Origin: Daldinia sp. FL1419
Lineage: Eukaryota > Ascomycota > Sordariomycetes > Xylariales > Hypoxylaceae
Direction of reading: 5' to 3'
Length of the DNA stretch: 64,000 bases
Assembly (NCBI GenBank): GCA_025201765.1
Contig: MU623398.1
Coordinates: forward strand, 62,001-126,000
Shown: piece by piece, positions 33,293 to 45,067 of the stretch
Position numbering within the stretch: position 1 is the first letter of the stretch
How the letters are laid out: the number at the start of each line of letters is the position of its first letter
Position numbers and translations under genes: made by a program
Notes under the pieces: generated by a model
The model's input: only the letters and a program-made list of their open reading frames with translations
What the model was told of the DNA's origin: nothing
Database searches by the model: none

Positions 33293-34708
33293 ATGGCGGC
33301 CAATATACCTCAGAAATTGAAACAGGTGGGCATTACGCCCTTTATCGTACGCGCTACGCAACTCGAAGCTGCGAAACCTGTTATATCTTATTGGTGTAAG
33401 CCCAATTATCCTCGTCGCATCTTCATCGTCATGAGCTCTGCTTGCTGACGTCGGGAGTTCTAAAGGCCTTTACTGGGCTGTGAACCAAATCCTCAGTAAA
33501 AACCTTCATTCCGCCGACGAAGAATGTCATCTTTTTACTACGAATCTTATGGAGAAGCTCGAAAGTGTACGATAAAGATACTTGTCACCTATTCTAAGCT
33601 ACAATATGCTAACCAGGTTTTCTCTGCATATAGATTAAAGCAGACCAGGCAGGGAACGATGCGATCCATGACGACGTGGCGGGTCAAGCATACGTGGAGC
33701 AGTTTGCGCAGGAAACATTTGAAAGAGCGTTACGACCGTTGAAAGCCAACAAAGTTACACAGTACGGATCATCAACGATAGGCCCCTTGCGAGCATGCTG
33801 TTGACAAATAATATAGGCAAACCGCAAGCACGTTCGAAGCCGCAGCGACATTCTTCCAATTAGTAAACATCTGGGCAACGCCCGATCCCGAGACGCAGGA
33901 TAAGATCAAGTACGCAAAGTGGAATGCGGCTCGCATACTGAAGGCGATTAAAGAAGGCAAAGATCCCAACGAGTCGAATCCGAAACAGGAGGACATTAAG
34001 CACGAAGAGGCGCCACCGGAGCTAGATCCAAACGACCCGGAGGTACGCATGCTTGGGGGTGCGCATCCTAAACCGGCGAGCGTAGAGGATGCGCCTGATG
34101 ACGATACTGGACATCGCCATGCCCGAATCGCATCTTACCAAACATTTCCTGCACCTGTGTCTGCGCCAACTTCACCACCAGCTCCATCCGCATCAGGACC
34201 GGAACAAGTATCACCTATAGTGCCTCCTCCAGAAAGCCATTTCCCTGGTGCGCGCTTTGCGCCCAATACGCCCGATGACTTAAACTTGCCTTCTACGACG
34301 AACATGCCTCTCCCGGGCTCGAGCACCTTCGATCCTACAGGAGCTCCTCCGTTAATACCGAGCCCCAGCTCTCACGATCCAGCAGGACCACCTCCTGCTC
34401 CCTCCTCGCCACCTGTGGCCCCGACACCTCAAGACTTCTATCGCTCTGAACCTACACCGCCAGTCGTGCCGCCGTCACAGACGCGCGAACCTAGCCGGAG
34501 CTATTATTCACAGCCTTCGCAACCAGCGGTCCCGGCTCAGCAATACGGAGGTAATAGCGGGTCTTCGAACGCGCTCAATACGGATGACATGGCTATCGTG
34601 CAGGCGCAGAAGCACGCCAAGTGGGCAATCTCAGCACTCAATTTCGAGGACGTGCCTACAGCCGTGAGGGAGTTACAGGCAGCGTTGGCTACTTTAGGGG
34701 CGCGATAG
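33293..34708 (+). CDS. VTA1: vacuolar sorting protein VTA1 (LIP5 homologue)
   Basis: Exons 33293-33395, 33466-33566, 33634-33761 and 33817-34708, 407 aa. Vta1 activates the AAA ATPase Vps4, which disassembles ESCRT-III at multivesicular bodies. The N-terminal MIT-like region (KLKQVGITPFIVRATQLEAA, VISYWCLYWAVNQIL, DDVAGQAYVEQFAQETFERA, STFEAAATFFQLVNIW) is recovered only when three short introns are removed; each junction restores the family pattern. A long Pro/Ser-rich disordered linker follows. The C-terminal helical Vps4-binding region ends AQKHAKWAISALNFEDVPTA and AALATLGAR. Length and layout match fungal Vta1. Cytosolic, recruited to endosomes. No irregularity seen. Confidence 0.92.
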
Positions 34709-35570
34709 TTGTAGTATAAAGTTTAATGATGTGATGATACCTCGATACCTACCCGTGTCTACAATGGAAAAGGCATGAGCAGAGAATAATGGGGACCTGA
34801 AAGTCGTGTGATTGCGTTATGCTACCTTATTGATGCCAACCGCGTTAGATATCGAGATGAATCCAGATGCGACCCGCATAAGTCCGGCGAACCTATCTAA
34901 CGATAGGAGGTAACTAACTAAAACCTAAGGTGATCCAGTGGTCTGGTAGGTATTAAATCCTATATCCGAAAATTGAAAAACCAGGCTGAGGCGGTTAAAT
35001 GGAATCATCGTATGCAATGCCGTATATGTATAAGGCAACTAACGCACGGTTTGTTTGCTGTTTGGTTTGGGCTTTTGTACCTTGTGAGACGTCGACTCCG
35101 TCGCTCCGTCAACTCCGGGACTCCGGGGACTCAGATAGCGCACTGCGAGGCTTGCTGGCCGGGTATTGTTGTATGTTGGTATCCATAACTACCTACCTAG
35201 GGTATCTGCAAGAATACTGCGTTTGAGTAATTTACCCGAGACTGGGCGACCAGCGATTGCTACCTTTTTTTGGTGTTTCCGTGTCCGGACGGTTTACGGG
35301 TTCGAGTTATTGGCTGTATAAGCTTACGGAGAGAGATGCTCGCCTTGTTGTATGGGCCCGGGCGTGCTTGGGATACGGAGTAGTTACGTAGTCCTCGATG
35401 GATACGATGGGGATCGAAACCGGAACGCCCTTTGCGAAGCGGGATATAAATTCACTGCGGGCTGCCTTGCCAGAGTTGTGTTGGCCTCGTGCTTAACTCG
35501 TGGGTGTGCTCGGCGGACTCTTGCGTACCGAATATTTACCAACCTGCCTCAGTATTCGTTAGCCGAGAAA
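34709..35570. other. intergenic, 860 bp
   Basis: Between VTA1 and the alcohol dehydrogenase. Unremarkable mixed-composition DNA. A longer in-frame extension of the dehydrogenase reading frame begins at 35352, but the family-like protein starts at 35571. Confidence 0.35.
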
Positions 35571-36695
35571 ATGGCAGACTTGCCAAAGACCTTCAAGGCC
35601 GGTGTCCTAACGGGAAAAGACGTGCCTATCAAATTCGAGGATAGAGTGTTGAAGCTACCTGGGCCCGGCCAAGTGCTCGTTAAGATCCTTGCCTGTGGTG
35701 TTTGTTTCTCAGACGTCTGCGTGCAACGCGGCGAGTACGGCGACGATGTATATCCCCGCGTCCCAGGACACGAGCTCGTTGGCGACATTGTTGCGATTGG
35801 CGATGGCGTGACGAGGTTTAAGGGCGGTGAGCGAGTGGGAGGACCGTGGCATGGAGGTTAGTTGATTTCCCTTGGGTGGTTCTTTAAATGCGCGCAAGCC
35901 GAGTACCTATAAGAAATATCAGAGAAACGAGAACAATAGGTGCTGACAGTCGCAGGCCACGACAAGACGTGTCGCCAGTGCCTCCGCGGGCAATTCCAGA
36001 TGTGCGATCACCAAGAAATCAACGGCGTGAGTCGAGACGGCGGATACGCCGAATATACTCTCCTCCGGGAAGAAGCCGTCGTGCGCGTGCCCGCAGACGT
36101 CGACCCGGCTGAGATCGCACCCATGCTATGCGCCGGCGTGACGGTATTCAACTCGATGCGCAAGATGCACGTAGAGCACGGCAACATGGTAGCTGTGCAG
36201 GGCGTCGGCGGCCTGGGACACTTGGCAGTGCAGTACGCGAGCAAGATGGGTTACCACGTCGTAGCCATCAGCTCCGGAGACTCGAAACGCCAGTTTGCCG
36301 AGCAGCTCGGCGCGCATCGCTACATCGACGCGAGCAAAGAGGACCCGGTCAAGGCACTACAGGCGCTTGGTGGGGCGGCGATGATCGTGTCGACGGCGCC
36401 TAATGCAGAGGCCATCAGCCCGTTGATCGGCGGGCTGCAGGCAATGGGGAAGCTATTAGTGCTGGGACCCCCGCACGAGCCCGTCGCGTTCGACACGCTG
36501 CTTATGAATGTCAAGAGCTTGTCCGTGTACGGGTGGTCCAACGGACACGCGCTGGATTCCGAGGAGACGATTCAGTTTTCCAAAGACCACGGAGTCAAGT
36601 GCTGGGTCGAGAAGTTCGCGCTGGCGGACGCGGCCAAGGCGATGGAGCAGTGTGCGGCGAACAAGCTGCGCTTTAGGGGTGTTGTGATTCCGTGA
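35571..36695 (+). CDS. zinc-dependent alcohol dehydrogenase, MDR family
   Basis: Exons 35571-35856 and 35956-36695, 341 aa. It should oxidise an alcohol or reduce an aldehyde with NAD(P). The GroES-like half has the catalytic zinc pattern GVCFSD (Cys45) and PGHELVG (His67-Glu68), and the intron removal yields GGHDKTCRQCLRGQFQMC for the structural zinc. In that loop the first of the usual four cysteines is Asp98, so the site is Asp-Cys-Cys-Cys, a substitution found in some fungal members. The Rossmann half contains VQGVGGLGHLAVQYA, and the usual late LGPPHEP and SVYGWSNGH strands. ATG 35571 gives MADLPKTFKAGV, a normal start. Soluble and probably cytosolic; substrate unknown. Confidence 0.9.
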
Positions 36696-37543
36696 GGAGG
36701 AGCAGGTAGATGAGAGGGGCGCATTGTGGTGTTTTGGGAGTGTATAGAAGTACCTAGAAGGATGATATGGTATGCGTGAGTGTGTAAATACTGTCGAGCG
36801 AGAAGAATGAAGATATTGGTGAGAATTGCGAGAGGGTCATACGTATGTGTATATACGTCTACAATACTCCGTTCATCAAACCGTCACGAAAAAGAGTAAA
36901 GATAAAATAAAAATAAAAATCCGAAAACCAACGACGACTCGGAAATAAACCCCAAGACGTCTTGTCTCGTAAGGATCCCCTGCCGAGGAGGCTATCCCCA
37001 AATGTTTCCCCTCGCCGCGGCGTTAACCCGTGATAGGCTGAGAAGCGCCGACGGCGATTCCTCCCAGCGGCTACGTCATCTTAGCTCTAGTTAGAAGCTT
37101 TTGCTGCGTATATTCCAGGAAACAACTCAGCTCCGCGCACTCGCGCTTCCAAGGACGGCTGGCCGGGTTGTTAGCCGCCCGCGCTTGTAAGTCGTATTGT
37201 CATTGATCATGTGGGGAATGTAGTCAGGACTGACCTGGGTTCTTTTGTTCACCTTTAAAGACGGCTTGGAAAGGCCTTTGTAAAGTTACCATAATACTAT
37301 TTGTCTTGTTGAGTCGGACGGTATTGTCTTCTTCCTTGTTTTATACAGTTATATCGCCTATGCATCGTTAATTACCGATTTTTACCATCTTATTATTCGT
37401 AAACGAAGAAGACATTAGCAAGCTGGTTATTGCTCGATACTTTCCGCCGTATAAGTCGAATATAGACTCGATAATACGGCTTTCCACCTATCATCAACTT
37501 ATATACCTATATATATAATACTTCCAACATTAACACAGCCACA
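36696..37543. other. intergenic, 850 bp
   Basis: Between the dehydrogenase and the CAP gene. A TATATATAATAC stretch at 37509 lies about 35 bp before the CAP ATG and could be a TATA element or part of the leader. Confidence 0.4.
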
Positions 37544-38215
37544 ATGGTGGCCATCACCTCCATCCTCATCGTCTCATCCTTCTTCCTAGCCCCCCTAGCA
37601 GCAAGCCAAAACGCAGTCCAGACAATCGTCATAACCGTCGCGCCCCCAATCCCCAGCGAAGTCCCCTCCTTCACCAACCACGACACATTCACCTCCGCCA
37701 TAATCAACAGCACCAACTTCCACCGCACCGCGCACAACGCCTCCACCGTCCGCTGGAACGACACCTTAGCTGCCTTCGCATCTAACTATCTCTCCTCGCA
37801 CTCTTCGTCCTCGCCGCATTCTCAAAGGGAAACATGCCGTATGAAACACTCGGGAGGTCCTTACGGCGAGAACCTCGCGCTGGGGTGCACCGACGCGGGA
37901 GACTGTGTGGATTTATGGGGAAACGAGGACTCGCAGTATAACTACGACGATCCGGGGTTCAGCGAGGCGACGGGGCATTTCACGCAGTTGGTTTGGCGGG
38001 ATACCACCGACGTCGGGTGCGGTGCCAAACTGTGTCCCGGGAATTACGGCTGGTATCTTGCGTGCGAGTATTGGCCGCGGGGGAACGTCATCGGCGCCTT
38101 TGCGGACGAAGTTGAGCCGGAAAGCGGCGCCTTGGCGCTAAGAACGAAGAAGGGGTGGGCTGCTGAAGCGTTGGTTGTTAGTGCGGCCATCGTTGCGTGG
38201 TGGGGGTTAATATGA
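37544..38215 (+). CDS. secreted CAP-domain (SCP/PR-1-like) protein
   Basis: Intronless 223-aa protein. Residues 1-21 form a signal peptide (ITSILIVSSFFLAPLAASQ). The CAP domain follows: an early FHRTAHN His, GPYGENLALG (Glu of the central cavity), the CAP1 signature GHFTQLVWRDTTDVGCG and the CAP2 stretch GWYLACEYWPRGNVIG. Conserved cysteines pair within these. The extreme C-terminus is hydrophobic (EALVVSAAIVAWWGLI) after a short charged linker, so GPI anchoring at the wall or membrane is possible. Fungal relatives (Pry-like) bind sterols or lipids outside the cell and some act at host contact; which applies here is unknown. It is convergent with the GH43 gene. Confidence 0.9.
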   Translation: MVAITSILIVSSFFLAPLAASQNAVQTIVITVAPPIPSEVPSFTNHDTFTSAIINSTNFHRTAHNASTVRWNDTLAAFASNYLSSHSSSSPHSQRETCRMKHSGGPYGENLALGCTDAGDCVDLWGNEDSQYNYDDPGFSEATGHFTQLVWRDTTDVGCGAKLCPGNYGWYLACEYWPRGNVIGAFADEVEPESGALALRTKKGWAAEALVVSAAIVAWWGLI

Positions 38216-38501
38216 TCCCGAGGGTTATTAAGGGGAAACCGATGCTATTATGGAGTTGGATCAATCTGCATTTTTACATAGGTAACTAGGGAGTTTGGAG
38301 ACTGCGAGGTAAAAAGGGTATAGGATACGAATTTACATGGAAGGGGAGTTAAGCGAGGGCATGGGATCGGGGGTTTGGTATATATATTCGGATGGAAGGT
38401 ATATAACTTGGGCTTTAGCATTCAAGGAGAAAGCGTTTATAGAAGGAAATACCCGCTATTATCTATTATGCAAATATATACTCTATCATAATTCGTATCG
38501 T

Positions 38502-39765
38502 CTATTGCGTGAGAGCCTGTTGTCCTGCGGGAACAGCAAAGGGCCCGTTCTCCGCGAGAGGGAATTCGGGTGTGCCGTCCTCGTTCCACGTGAACTTTTG
38601 TATCCGGGCTGTGCGGTATAGATCCGAGGCCGGGTTCGGCGTCGTCTGCGCGTGGTATACTATGTAGTTTTCGGAATTGTCGGGCGACGAGACGAAACTG
38701 GCGTGACCGGTACCGTATATTCCGGTTTGAGTGTTTTGGTGGAATACGCATCCATCTCTATGCTTCTTCCATGATTGGTATTCCATGGGATCGTTTCCTA
38801 CAAGTTCAAGCATGCCCAAGCAGTAGAACGGAGTGTTGACACGTGCTGCCGAGTAGATGACAAAGTTTTGGCCCGTCTTGGGGTTAGTGAGTTGCTGAGG
38901 GCCTTCGTTCGTGGCAAGTCGAATCGGCCGGCCGTACGGAACTTGTTCCCAGGGTTCATTCGGTATGCTAATGATACGGCGCTCAGAAAGTGTGGAGTTG
39001 ATCGTCCATGGATCCGACATGCGCGTGATGCATAGATTGGCCGGCCACGAAGAATATTTCTCCTCCCAGCAGGAGTAAATGTGGTATAGCTTATCTTCGA
39101 AGTGAAAATACGTTCCATCAATGGCGAACATGTCGTACGTATCAAGCATAGGTTTCAACTCGAAGTTGGCAGTCCAAGGATCAGGTCCATCGCCCGCAAG
39201 AACGAACATGCGGTGGTTGATTGCCTACCGTTCTAATGAGCACTCGATACCCCCTTCACGTTTTGGAAACCGAGCTTCTCAGACTTACCGGGCAGTTAAT
39301 CGGGCACATGGCATCAAGTAATGGGGGCGGATTATCTCCATCGCTCGTTGCCGTAAATATGACATACCAAGAATCGGATATGTTATGTATTTCCGGCGCC
39401 CATAGACTAGTCGACCAAGGCTCTCCGCTAGTAGGATCCGGATTGAAGACCACTCGACTTTCGGCATTGTCCCAATTATCGGTTAGGTATCTCGACCGCT
39501 TCAAAGTGATGTTTGTGTTCGTCGTATAGGTGAATAGATACCAGTCCTCTCCATCGGCAGTATACTTGGTCATGAAGGGATCGCCGACGTTGAGAGTCAT
39601 TACGGGATTGGAGAAGGTAGCGTTTGTCGTTTTATTTGTTCCCACCACTTCCGGGGCCCATCCTGAAGAACTGCCCTTATTCGGGTCAAATACTTGAGCA
39701 GTGACCGTGCTTATGCCCAAGCAAGAAGCGAGAGCAAAGAGTCGAGTGGATAAGTAGCCCTTCAT
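38502..39765 (-). CDS. GH43 glycoside hydrolase, secreted (arabinan/xylan side-chain type)
   Basis: Exons 39289-39765 and 38502-39224, 399 aa. A signal peptide (FALASCLGISTVTAQ) precedes a five-bladed propeller typical of GH43. The three catalytic acids can be placed: Asp in NVGDPFMTKY (general base), Asp in MFAIDGTYFHF (pKa modulator) and Glu in NEGPQQLTNP (acid). LWAPEIHNISDSWYVIFTA is the characteristic WAPE-H blade motif. The intron (donor GTAAGT after INCP, acceptor ACGGTAG before AINHRMF) joins a continuous blade. The enzyme should release arabinose or xylose units from plant wall polysaccharides outside the cell. Fine specificity within GH43 cannot be read here. Several N-x-S/T glycosylation sites are present. 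Confidence 0.9.
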
Positions 39766-41113
39766 TTTGATCTAGCTGGGGAAGGTGTCTAGATAGTTTA
39801 TATCGATGCGACGCCTAAGCAGACGAGAGGCGAGAAAGAAGGATTCCCTGAAGGAATGAGCTTGCGCGGAATCTATCCATCTTAAATACTCCTTTCCTCT
39901 TTCCCATCTTCGTGCGGATCCGATGCTGTGGGACAATATTCCCCAGCTCTTGCCCACAGTCTGTTCATGTCCGAGCGGTCTGCAATCAGCTCCGTCTTAG
40001 CGAATGCCCAAGGACGAGGCATGGAACCCCATTCGCAGGACAAGATGATTCATGCAAGGAGGATGACAAGCTGGACAGAAAAAGCTGGGGTAATCCAAGT
40101 CGAATCCTTCGCAGCGTGATGGAATGGTCGGAATAAGTTCCAGGTCAACGTTGCACTTCTCCATCGTGTGCCAACATTTACAGAGCAAATCCGGGGTTGG
40201 TGAGGAGACTGCGGGGTAGCTTAGGTGCGTCCTATGCTATACCTGGAAGATCGCTTTGCAAGGAATCTCGCTAAATAAGTGGTTGGGTAAAAGTCGATCT
40301 TACGATATTCTTGACGATGTTTGTTTAGTCTAAGAGCGTTGGAATTTCACTAACATATGTATGAGAAGTTTATTTAAGAAAATGACTGAATAAAGCTACC
40401 TAAGCATTGGGGTAAGATAGTTAATAGAGAGTTAACTACGTTAGAGCGATAGAAACACTGACTTCTGATTTCGCTCGCTCCTGCACCGAACACCACGTAG
40501 TAGGGCTTGAAGCAGCTTAATCCTTCAGCACTAATATACTCCGCGGAATACTTCTATAGGGCTCGTCGGCAACGCTATCGTCAGTGGCTCTCTCAGGTCC
40601 ACCAATTAGATCAACGGTACACTTCCGTAAATGGCAACATCTCCAACTATAAGCGTCGCCCTAAGTCTTTAGCTCTAGTTGTCTCCACCCCCGGACCGAT
40701 TAAGCTTATATGTAAGTGATTCGGTTGATTTAATCCTCGTGGGAACCCGTTCCCGTATCCCTGATGTCGAATTAATAAGTTGGAATTCTCCCCATAGCCG
40801 ACCTTCTACAATATTAAATAGACGTCAATGAATAATACTAGCTCACGACGTGCTTGAGGCGATTGTAATCTCGAGAAATACCGGTAGCAAATTGGCTATA
40901 GTTTGTATATCAATATAAAATCAGATTTCCACCCTCGCTGGACTATCGCTGCTTATATACAAACTGGTATCATTGTCTGGAACGATAATAACAAGCATTA
41001 AATACGATACGTTCAAATTACGTCAAACGAATTCTGCCTCAGGCGTCGTCCTTTCGTAAAGGGTAAAGACAAACGCAGCTTTTGACTTAACCAATCCTCC
41101 TCATATGCTCCCC
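39766..41113. other. intergenic, 1.35 kb
   Basis: Upstream of GH43 and downstream of the MFS gene. A basic 70-aa frame at 40507-40719 ends at a GTAAGT word and might be a decayed exon, but I recognise nothing in it. Otherwise no features seen. Confidence 0.35.
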
Positions 41114-43123
41114 CTATGCTGTTGACGCGGAGTCCGGGCTGTCTTTACCCGTTGCTTTCCCGTGCATCTTCCTCTCGACCTTGTCGGTAAGATGCTTCTG
41201 AGCATCCTTGGCGAAGAGGCAACCGACGATGGCGATACCTCCGAACCCAAGACTAGCCAAGTAGACAGTCTTGAATGCTTGAGAATACGCTATCGGCAGA
41301 ACAGCCGCTACGGCAGCTTTCCCGGCATCACTAAGATCCGGGAAGGCAGCGAGCTTGCTTCCTAGGACGGCTGCAACGAGAGCAGGAACCCTTTCCGCCG
41401 GAAGACCGGCAGCAATCGCAGCCGGACCAACGTTTGCGGGGACGGTTGATGCAAGGCGGTTCGACAGAATACTACTATAAACAGCCACGGCGATCGATCC
41501 ACCAGCTGATCGGATCGAAGCCAGCAAACCAGAAGCAAGACCGATATCGACAGGCTTGCAGAAGAGGGGGGCGAGTGCGAGAGCGCATACTTCGATAACA
41601 CCGACGAAGAAAGGACCGATCATCGTGAATGCGATACCGGCGTCCAACGTGTCAGGGGTAAGCGATGCACAGGCACCTACGAATGCGACCATGGAGAAAG
41701 TCGAGAAAATAATCCAGTATCGGACGTTTCCTCCCCACTTTACGAAGAAACCACCAAATGCTTGACCTAACGCTGTAGCGCTGGCGACGGTACACTACAT
41801 TTCTTATTAGCTTTTTAATCATACTTTCCTCCACATAAGAACGCTTACCGAAATCCAACCACCGTAGGTAATATCGGACGTGTAAAGAGCCTTAACTTGT
41901 TGGGGCCACAGTAAAACTGCAGAGTAGTAAGACATGGTCGCAACCGTAGCACAAGCGACGAGACTAATGAAGCCTCGGTTGGCGAAGAATTGGACGGGGA
42001 TAGCCGGATACTCGAGCTTGGCGTATGCCTCGTAGATGAACAGCGCAATAAGAAGGACGACACCAATTACGATGGAAGAGATAGTCGCGGCGGAGTTCCA
42101 GGCGTAAATAGTACCGCCCCAGCTTACACCCATAAGGAGAAGGGTGAGACCAGCAGTCCACATGAAGATTCCAGCGTCTAATTTTCATAAGCTTTACGCT
42201 CTTATGCAAGGTGTAATAAGACTCACAGTCAAGCTGCTTAAGTAGTTGCGTTTTAGTCTTGCGTTCGTGTAGCAGATCAAAAGTTGGGGGGTGATAGAAG
42301 AAGAATAGTAGGACAATCGCTACGGCAACCACAATAATATTGAGATAGTAGCACCATCGCCATCCCATGCCGGGGTGCTGTAACACAGCTCGAGCTATCG
42401 CGAGAGTTAGATATCGTTCGCTTCCATCAGTTAAATCTTAACTGACCAATCATGGGACCAATGCCGGCAATCGGTGCGTTCGTCGCGAAGATTAAAGATA
42501 AAACCATCGGGCGATGCTTGTTAGGAACCAATTCGCCAACAGCCACGTTAAAGCTCAACTGGACCGTCTCTCCTAATCCGTAGATCGCACTGCCTACGAT
42601 TAAGGTGTCTACATTTTGGGCAACTGAGCACACGATGATACCGACGAGGGCAACGATATTGCCACCGATGAAAAACCATCGTCGTCCAAAAAGATCCGAC
42701 AGTCGACCAAGAATCGTATATGTGAAGGATAGAGACAAAGTCCTAGCAATGTTGACCCACGCGATATAGGGGCTCGGACCTAGTTTATTGTTAATCTCAG
42801 ATTTCTTGTTACCCCCTTTCCTTCCTCTAGTCTTACCTATATCTGCGTTGATGTATGTCAACACATTAGTCGGCAAGAGCAAGAAAATAAAAGCTGATAT
42901 AGCCGACAAGCAAAACCCCTGGTGAATGTTAGCCTCAAGGAATTAGTCAATTATGCAGCCTATTACTCACGGCTACGGCTCCAAGGAACCCGATAGAGTA
43001 GAAATAACCCTCCGGCAAGTCGTCACCACGCGCCGCCGACCGAGTCGACGAGGCATCATCGTCTATCTCCTTGTCGTACTTGACAACCAGCTCAACGGGT
43101 ACCGTGGATTTATCGATGTCCAT
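41114..43123 (-). CDS. TRI12-like MFS efflux transporter
   Basis: Six proposed exons (42971-43123, 42837-42918, 42447-42779, 42227-42394, 41849-42177, 41114-41794) give 581 aa with about 14 hydrophobic segments, the size of the fungal TRI12/siderophore-type DHA2 group. These carriers export small metabolites or move iron chelates across the plasma membrane. The start MDIDKSTVPVELV leads into LPEGYFYSIGFLGAVA. Motifs include GPSPYIAWVN, GRLSDLFGRRWFFIGG (motif A), AIYGLGETVQLSF, LVPNKHRP and QHPGMGWRWCYYLN. All five junctions restore frame and helix spacing; introns have GTAAG-, GTCAGT- or GTGAGT-type donors and CTAAC-like branch words. It lies near the peroxisomal hydratase and ligase genes. 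Substrate unknown. Confidence 0.87.
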
Positions 43124-44236
43124 ATTTACGAGAGGCGCTTTAAACGAGAGAATGCAGACAGAGTCGAGCCGCACGGGGCATTAAAAGAAGGGCTTTCGCT
43201 CTGTCGTAGGGGTATCGCGGCCGATGAAATTAGTGATCGACGGTGGGAGAATAAAGTATGTAAAGTAGGAAACCCTCTTTTTAGTCTTTCCAGCGATCGT
43301 CGGGTTTGCTATGGAAAAGGGTTCGTCTGATTTAGCCAGGATGGCTATGATGAACTTACCATACTAAGCAACTGCAAAAGAGGTTATACTAGGGGGGTCC
43401 GAGCAGATCGCTGTCCAGATGAAATAGTACGACCCGGACCTAGTTCCCGAAGCGGGCGATAGGCAGAGGCTCGTCGGGGAAAAATTACGCTTAGGGAACG
43501 CGGAAGACTCGCCTTCGGTCTGGGTCGTGGACGTACCCTGGAGCTCGATGATACCTCGCCTAACCTAATGAGCACGACCTTCGCAACGCCCGCCACAGTC
43601 GCGGCCGAAGTATCGAGGAGATGGGCCCGAGTGGACGACCAGCGGGCTTGCATTAGCTCGGCGAGAGGAAAAAAACGCTAGGACCTGTGCCTCTCGTTCA
43701 CGGCGCCGCGGGTAGGGATTGGCAATTCAGATGTTACGGTTTCTACCAAGAACTGCAAGACGTTGGGAGCCCTGGTCTCTTCTCAATTAGTTTCAGGTAT
43801 CGTGCGAAGTTGTTATGCCATCCAACATCCTTCTAGTTGCATATGCCAAGCGGCACTTGTCATGCAACCCCTGGAAGAATATATTGAATCCGACGTTGGT
43901 TACGATGGAGGCAACGTTCGAAATGTTTCGATTTTGGGCGGCTAACGAATACCTGCGTGAATATATGTATTGTGACTTTGATTGTGTATGTGCTCAATAA
44001 TAATTATAGTAGATTGTTATTCCAATAATATAGTTAGGTATTTATATTTATAAATATTAATAGTGTAAAGCAATCTCGATCTGAGACTTCACGTGGCATC
44101 ATGAGCGCAATCTGATGCTTTCCTTTCCATCCTTGTGCATCCGGAATACCACTGCATCCTCGTGCATATCCGTTCCGGACATTCCCTATCTGCCTGACTC
44201 GTAACTCGAGCAATACAAAATACCACAGGGTGTATC
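43124..44236. other. intergenic, 1.1 kb
   Basis: Upstream of the MFS gene, downstream of the hydratase. The 43384-43690 part is GC-richer and open in several frames, possibly an old degraded coding segment, but no family is recognisable. The right part (43930-44060) is AT-rich. Confidence 0.35.
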
Positions 44237-45067
44237 TTATAGCTTGCTTCCCTTCCACTGAGGCTCTCTCTTCTCGGCAAACGCTTTCAGACCCTCCAGC
44301 ATATTCTCCCCCCTCTGCAGCTCGGCAAACTCCTTTTCCAGCGTCCATTCTACCGCTCGTTCTACGCTGGCCGTCTCCCATCCTTGCCTCAGGCCGGCAC
44401 GCGTGCATATTATGGCATCCGGGCTATTCTTCGCGATAAGCTCAGCATACTTGACAGCCTCGCTTACCACGTGCTCTTTTGGCACCACCTTGTTGACAAT
44501 ACCCCATTGGAACATTTCCTGAGCTGTGGCGTTCCGTCCGGTAAGTGCGAATTCGGACGCCCTCTGCAGCCCGATAGTTCGGATTAAACGCGGCAGCGCA
44601 CCTCCGATCGCAGCTATCCCTCTTTTCACCTCCGGGAGTGCAAAGTAGGCGTCTTCAGCAGCTACGACGAGGTCACAGTTGATGACGAACTCACACCCGC
44701 CACCCATTGCCAACCCATTCACCGCCGCAATCACGGGTTTCTTTCCCAGACGACGGCTCAAAGGCTTGAAAGCCGGCGCATTTCCCATGCGGTTCTTCGG
44801 GTCAGCGTTGTCAGACATGGAATTATTCCATTCCTTTAGATCTGCTCCCGCCGAAAAAGCCCGGCCAGTTCCGGTGATAATTGCCACGCTCAGGCGAGGT
44901 TCAAGGTCGAACCATTTCCAGACGGAATCCATCTCCCATTGAGCAGCTGTAGACATGGCGTTTAAGTCTTTTGGACGGTCCATTCGTACCAGGAGCACTC
45001 GCGGTGCCGGATACGATAGTCTTAGAAAAGCCGGCGTTGCAGGCGGTTCTGTCTCTGTCGGCGCCAT
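44237..45067 (-). CDS. peroxisomal enoyl-CoA hydratase/isomerase family protein
   Basis: Intronless 276-aa crotonase-fold protein. It should act on an acyl-CoA: hydration, isomerisation or a related enolate reaction. The CoA oxyanion-hole segments are TGTGRAFSAGADLKEW and NGLAMGGGCEFVINCD. A Glu in GGGCEF and one in ALPEVKRG match the two positions used by hydratases, and GGALPRLIRTIG follows as expected. The C-terminus is Ser-Lys-Leu, a canonical PTS1 signal, so it should be in peroxisomes. It is divergent from a PTS1-tagged acyl-CoA ligase 2.3 kb away, which suggests one peroxisomal acyl-CoA route. It may be a beta-oxidation auxiliary or part of an accessory acid pathway; substrate unknown. 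Confidence 0.92.
   Translation of the reverse strand: MAPTETEPPATPAFLRLSYPAPRVLLVRMDRPKDLNAMSTAAQWEMDSVWKWFDLEPRLSVAIITGTGRAFSAGADLKEWNNSMSDNADPKNRMGNAPAFKPLSRRLGKKPVIAAVNGLAMGGGCEFVINCDLVVAAEDAYFALPEVKRGIAAIGGALPRLIRTIGLQRASEFALTGRNATAQEMFQWGIVNKVVPKEHVVSEAVKYAELIAKNSPDAIICTRAGLRQGWETASVERAVEWTLEKEFAELQRGENMLEGLKAFAEKREPQWKGSKL

Noticed and set aside
40507..40719. Basic 70-aa frame ending near a GTAAGT word
   Set aside because: Could be a decayed exon, but no continuing exon or family pattern was found.
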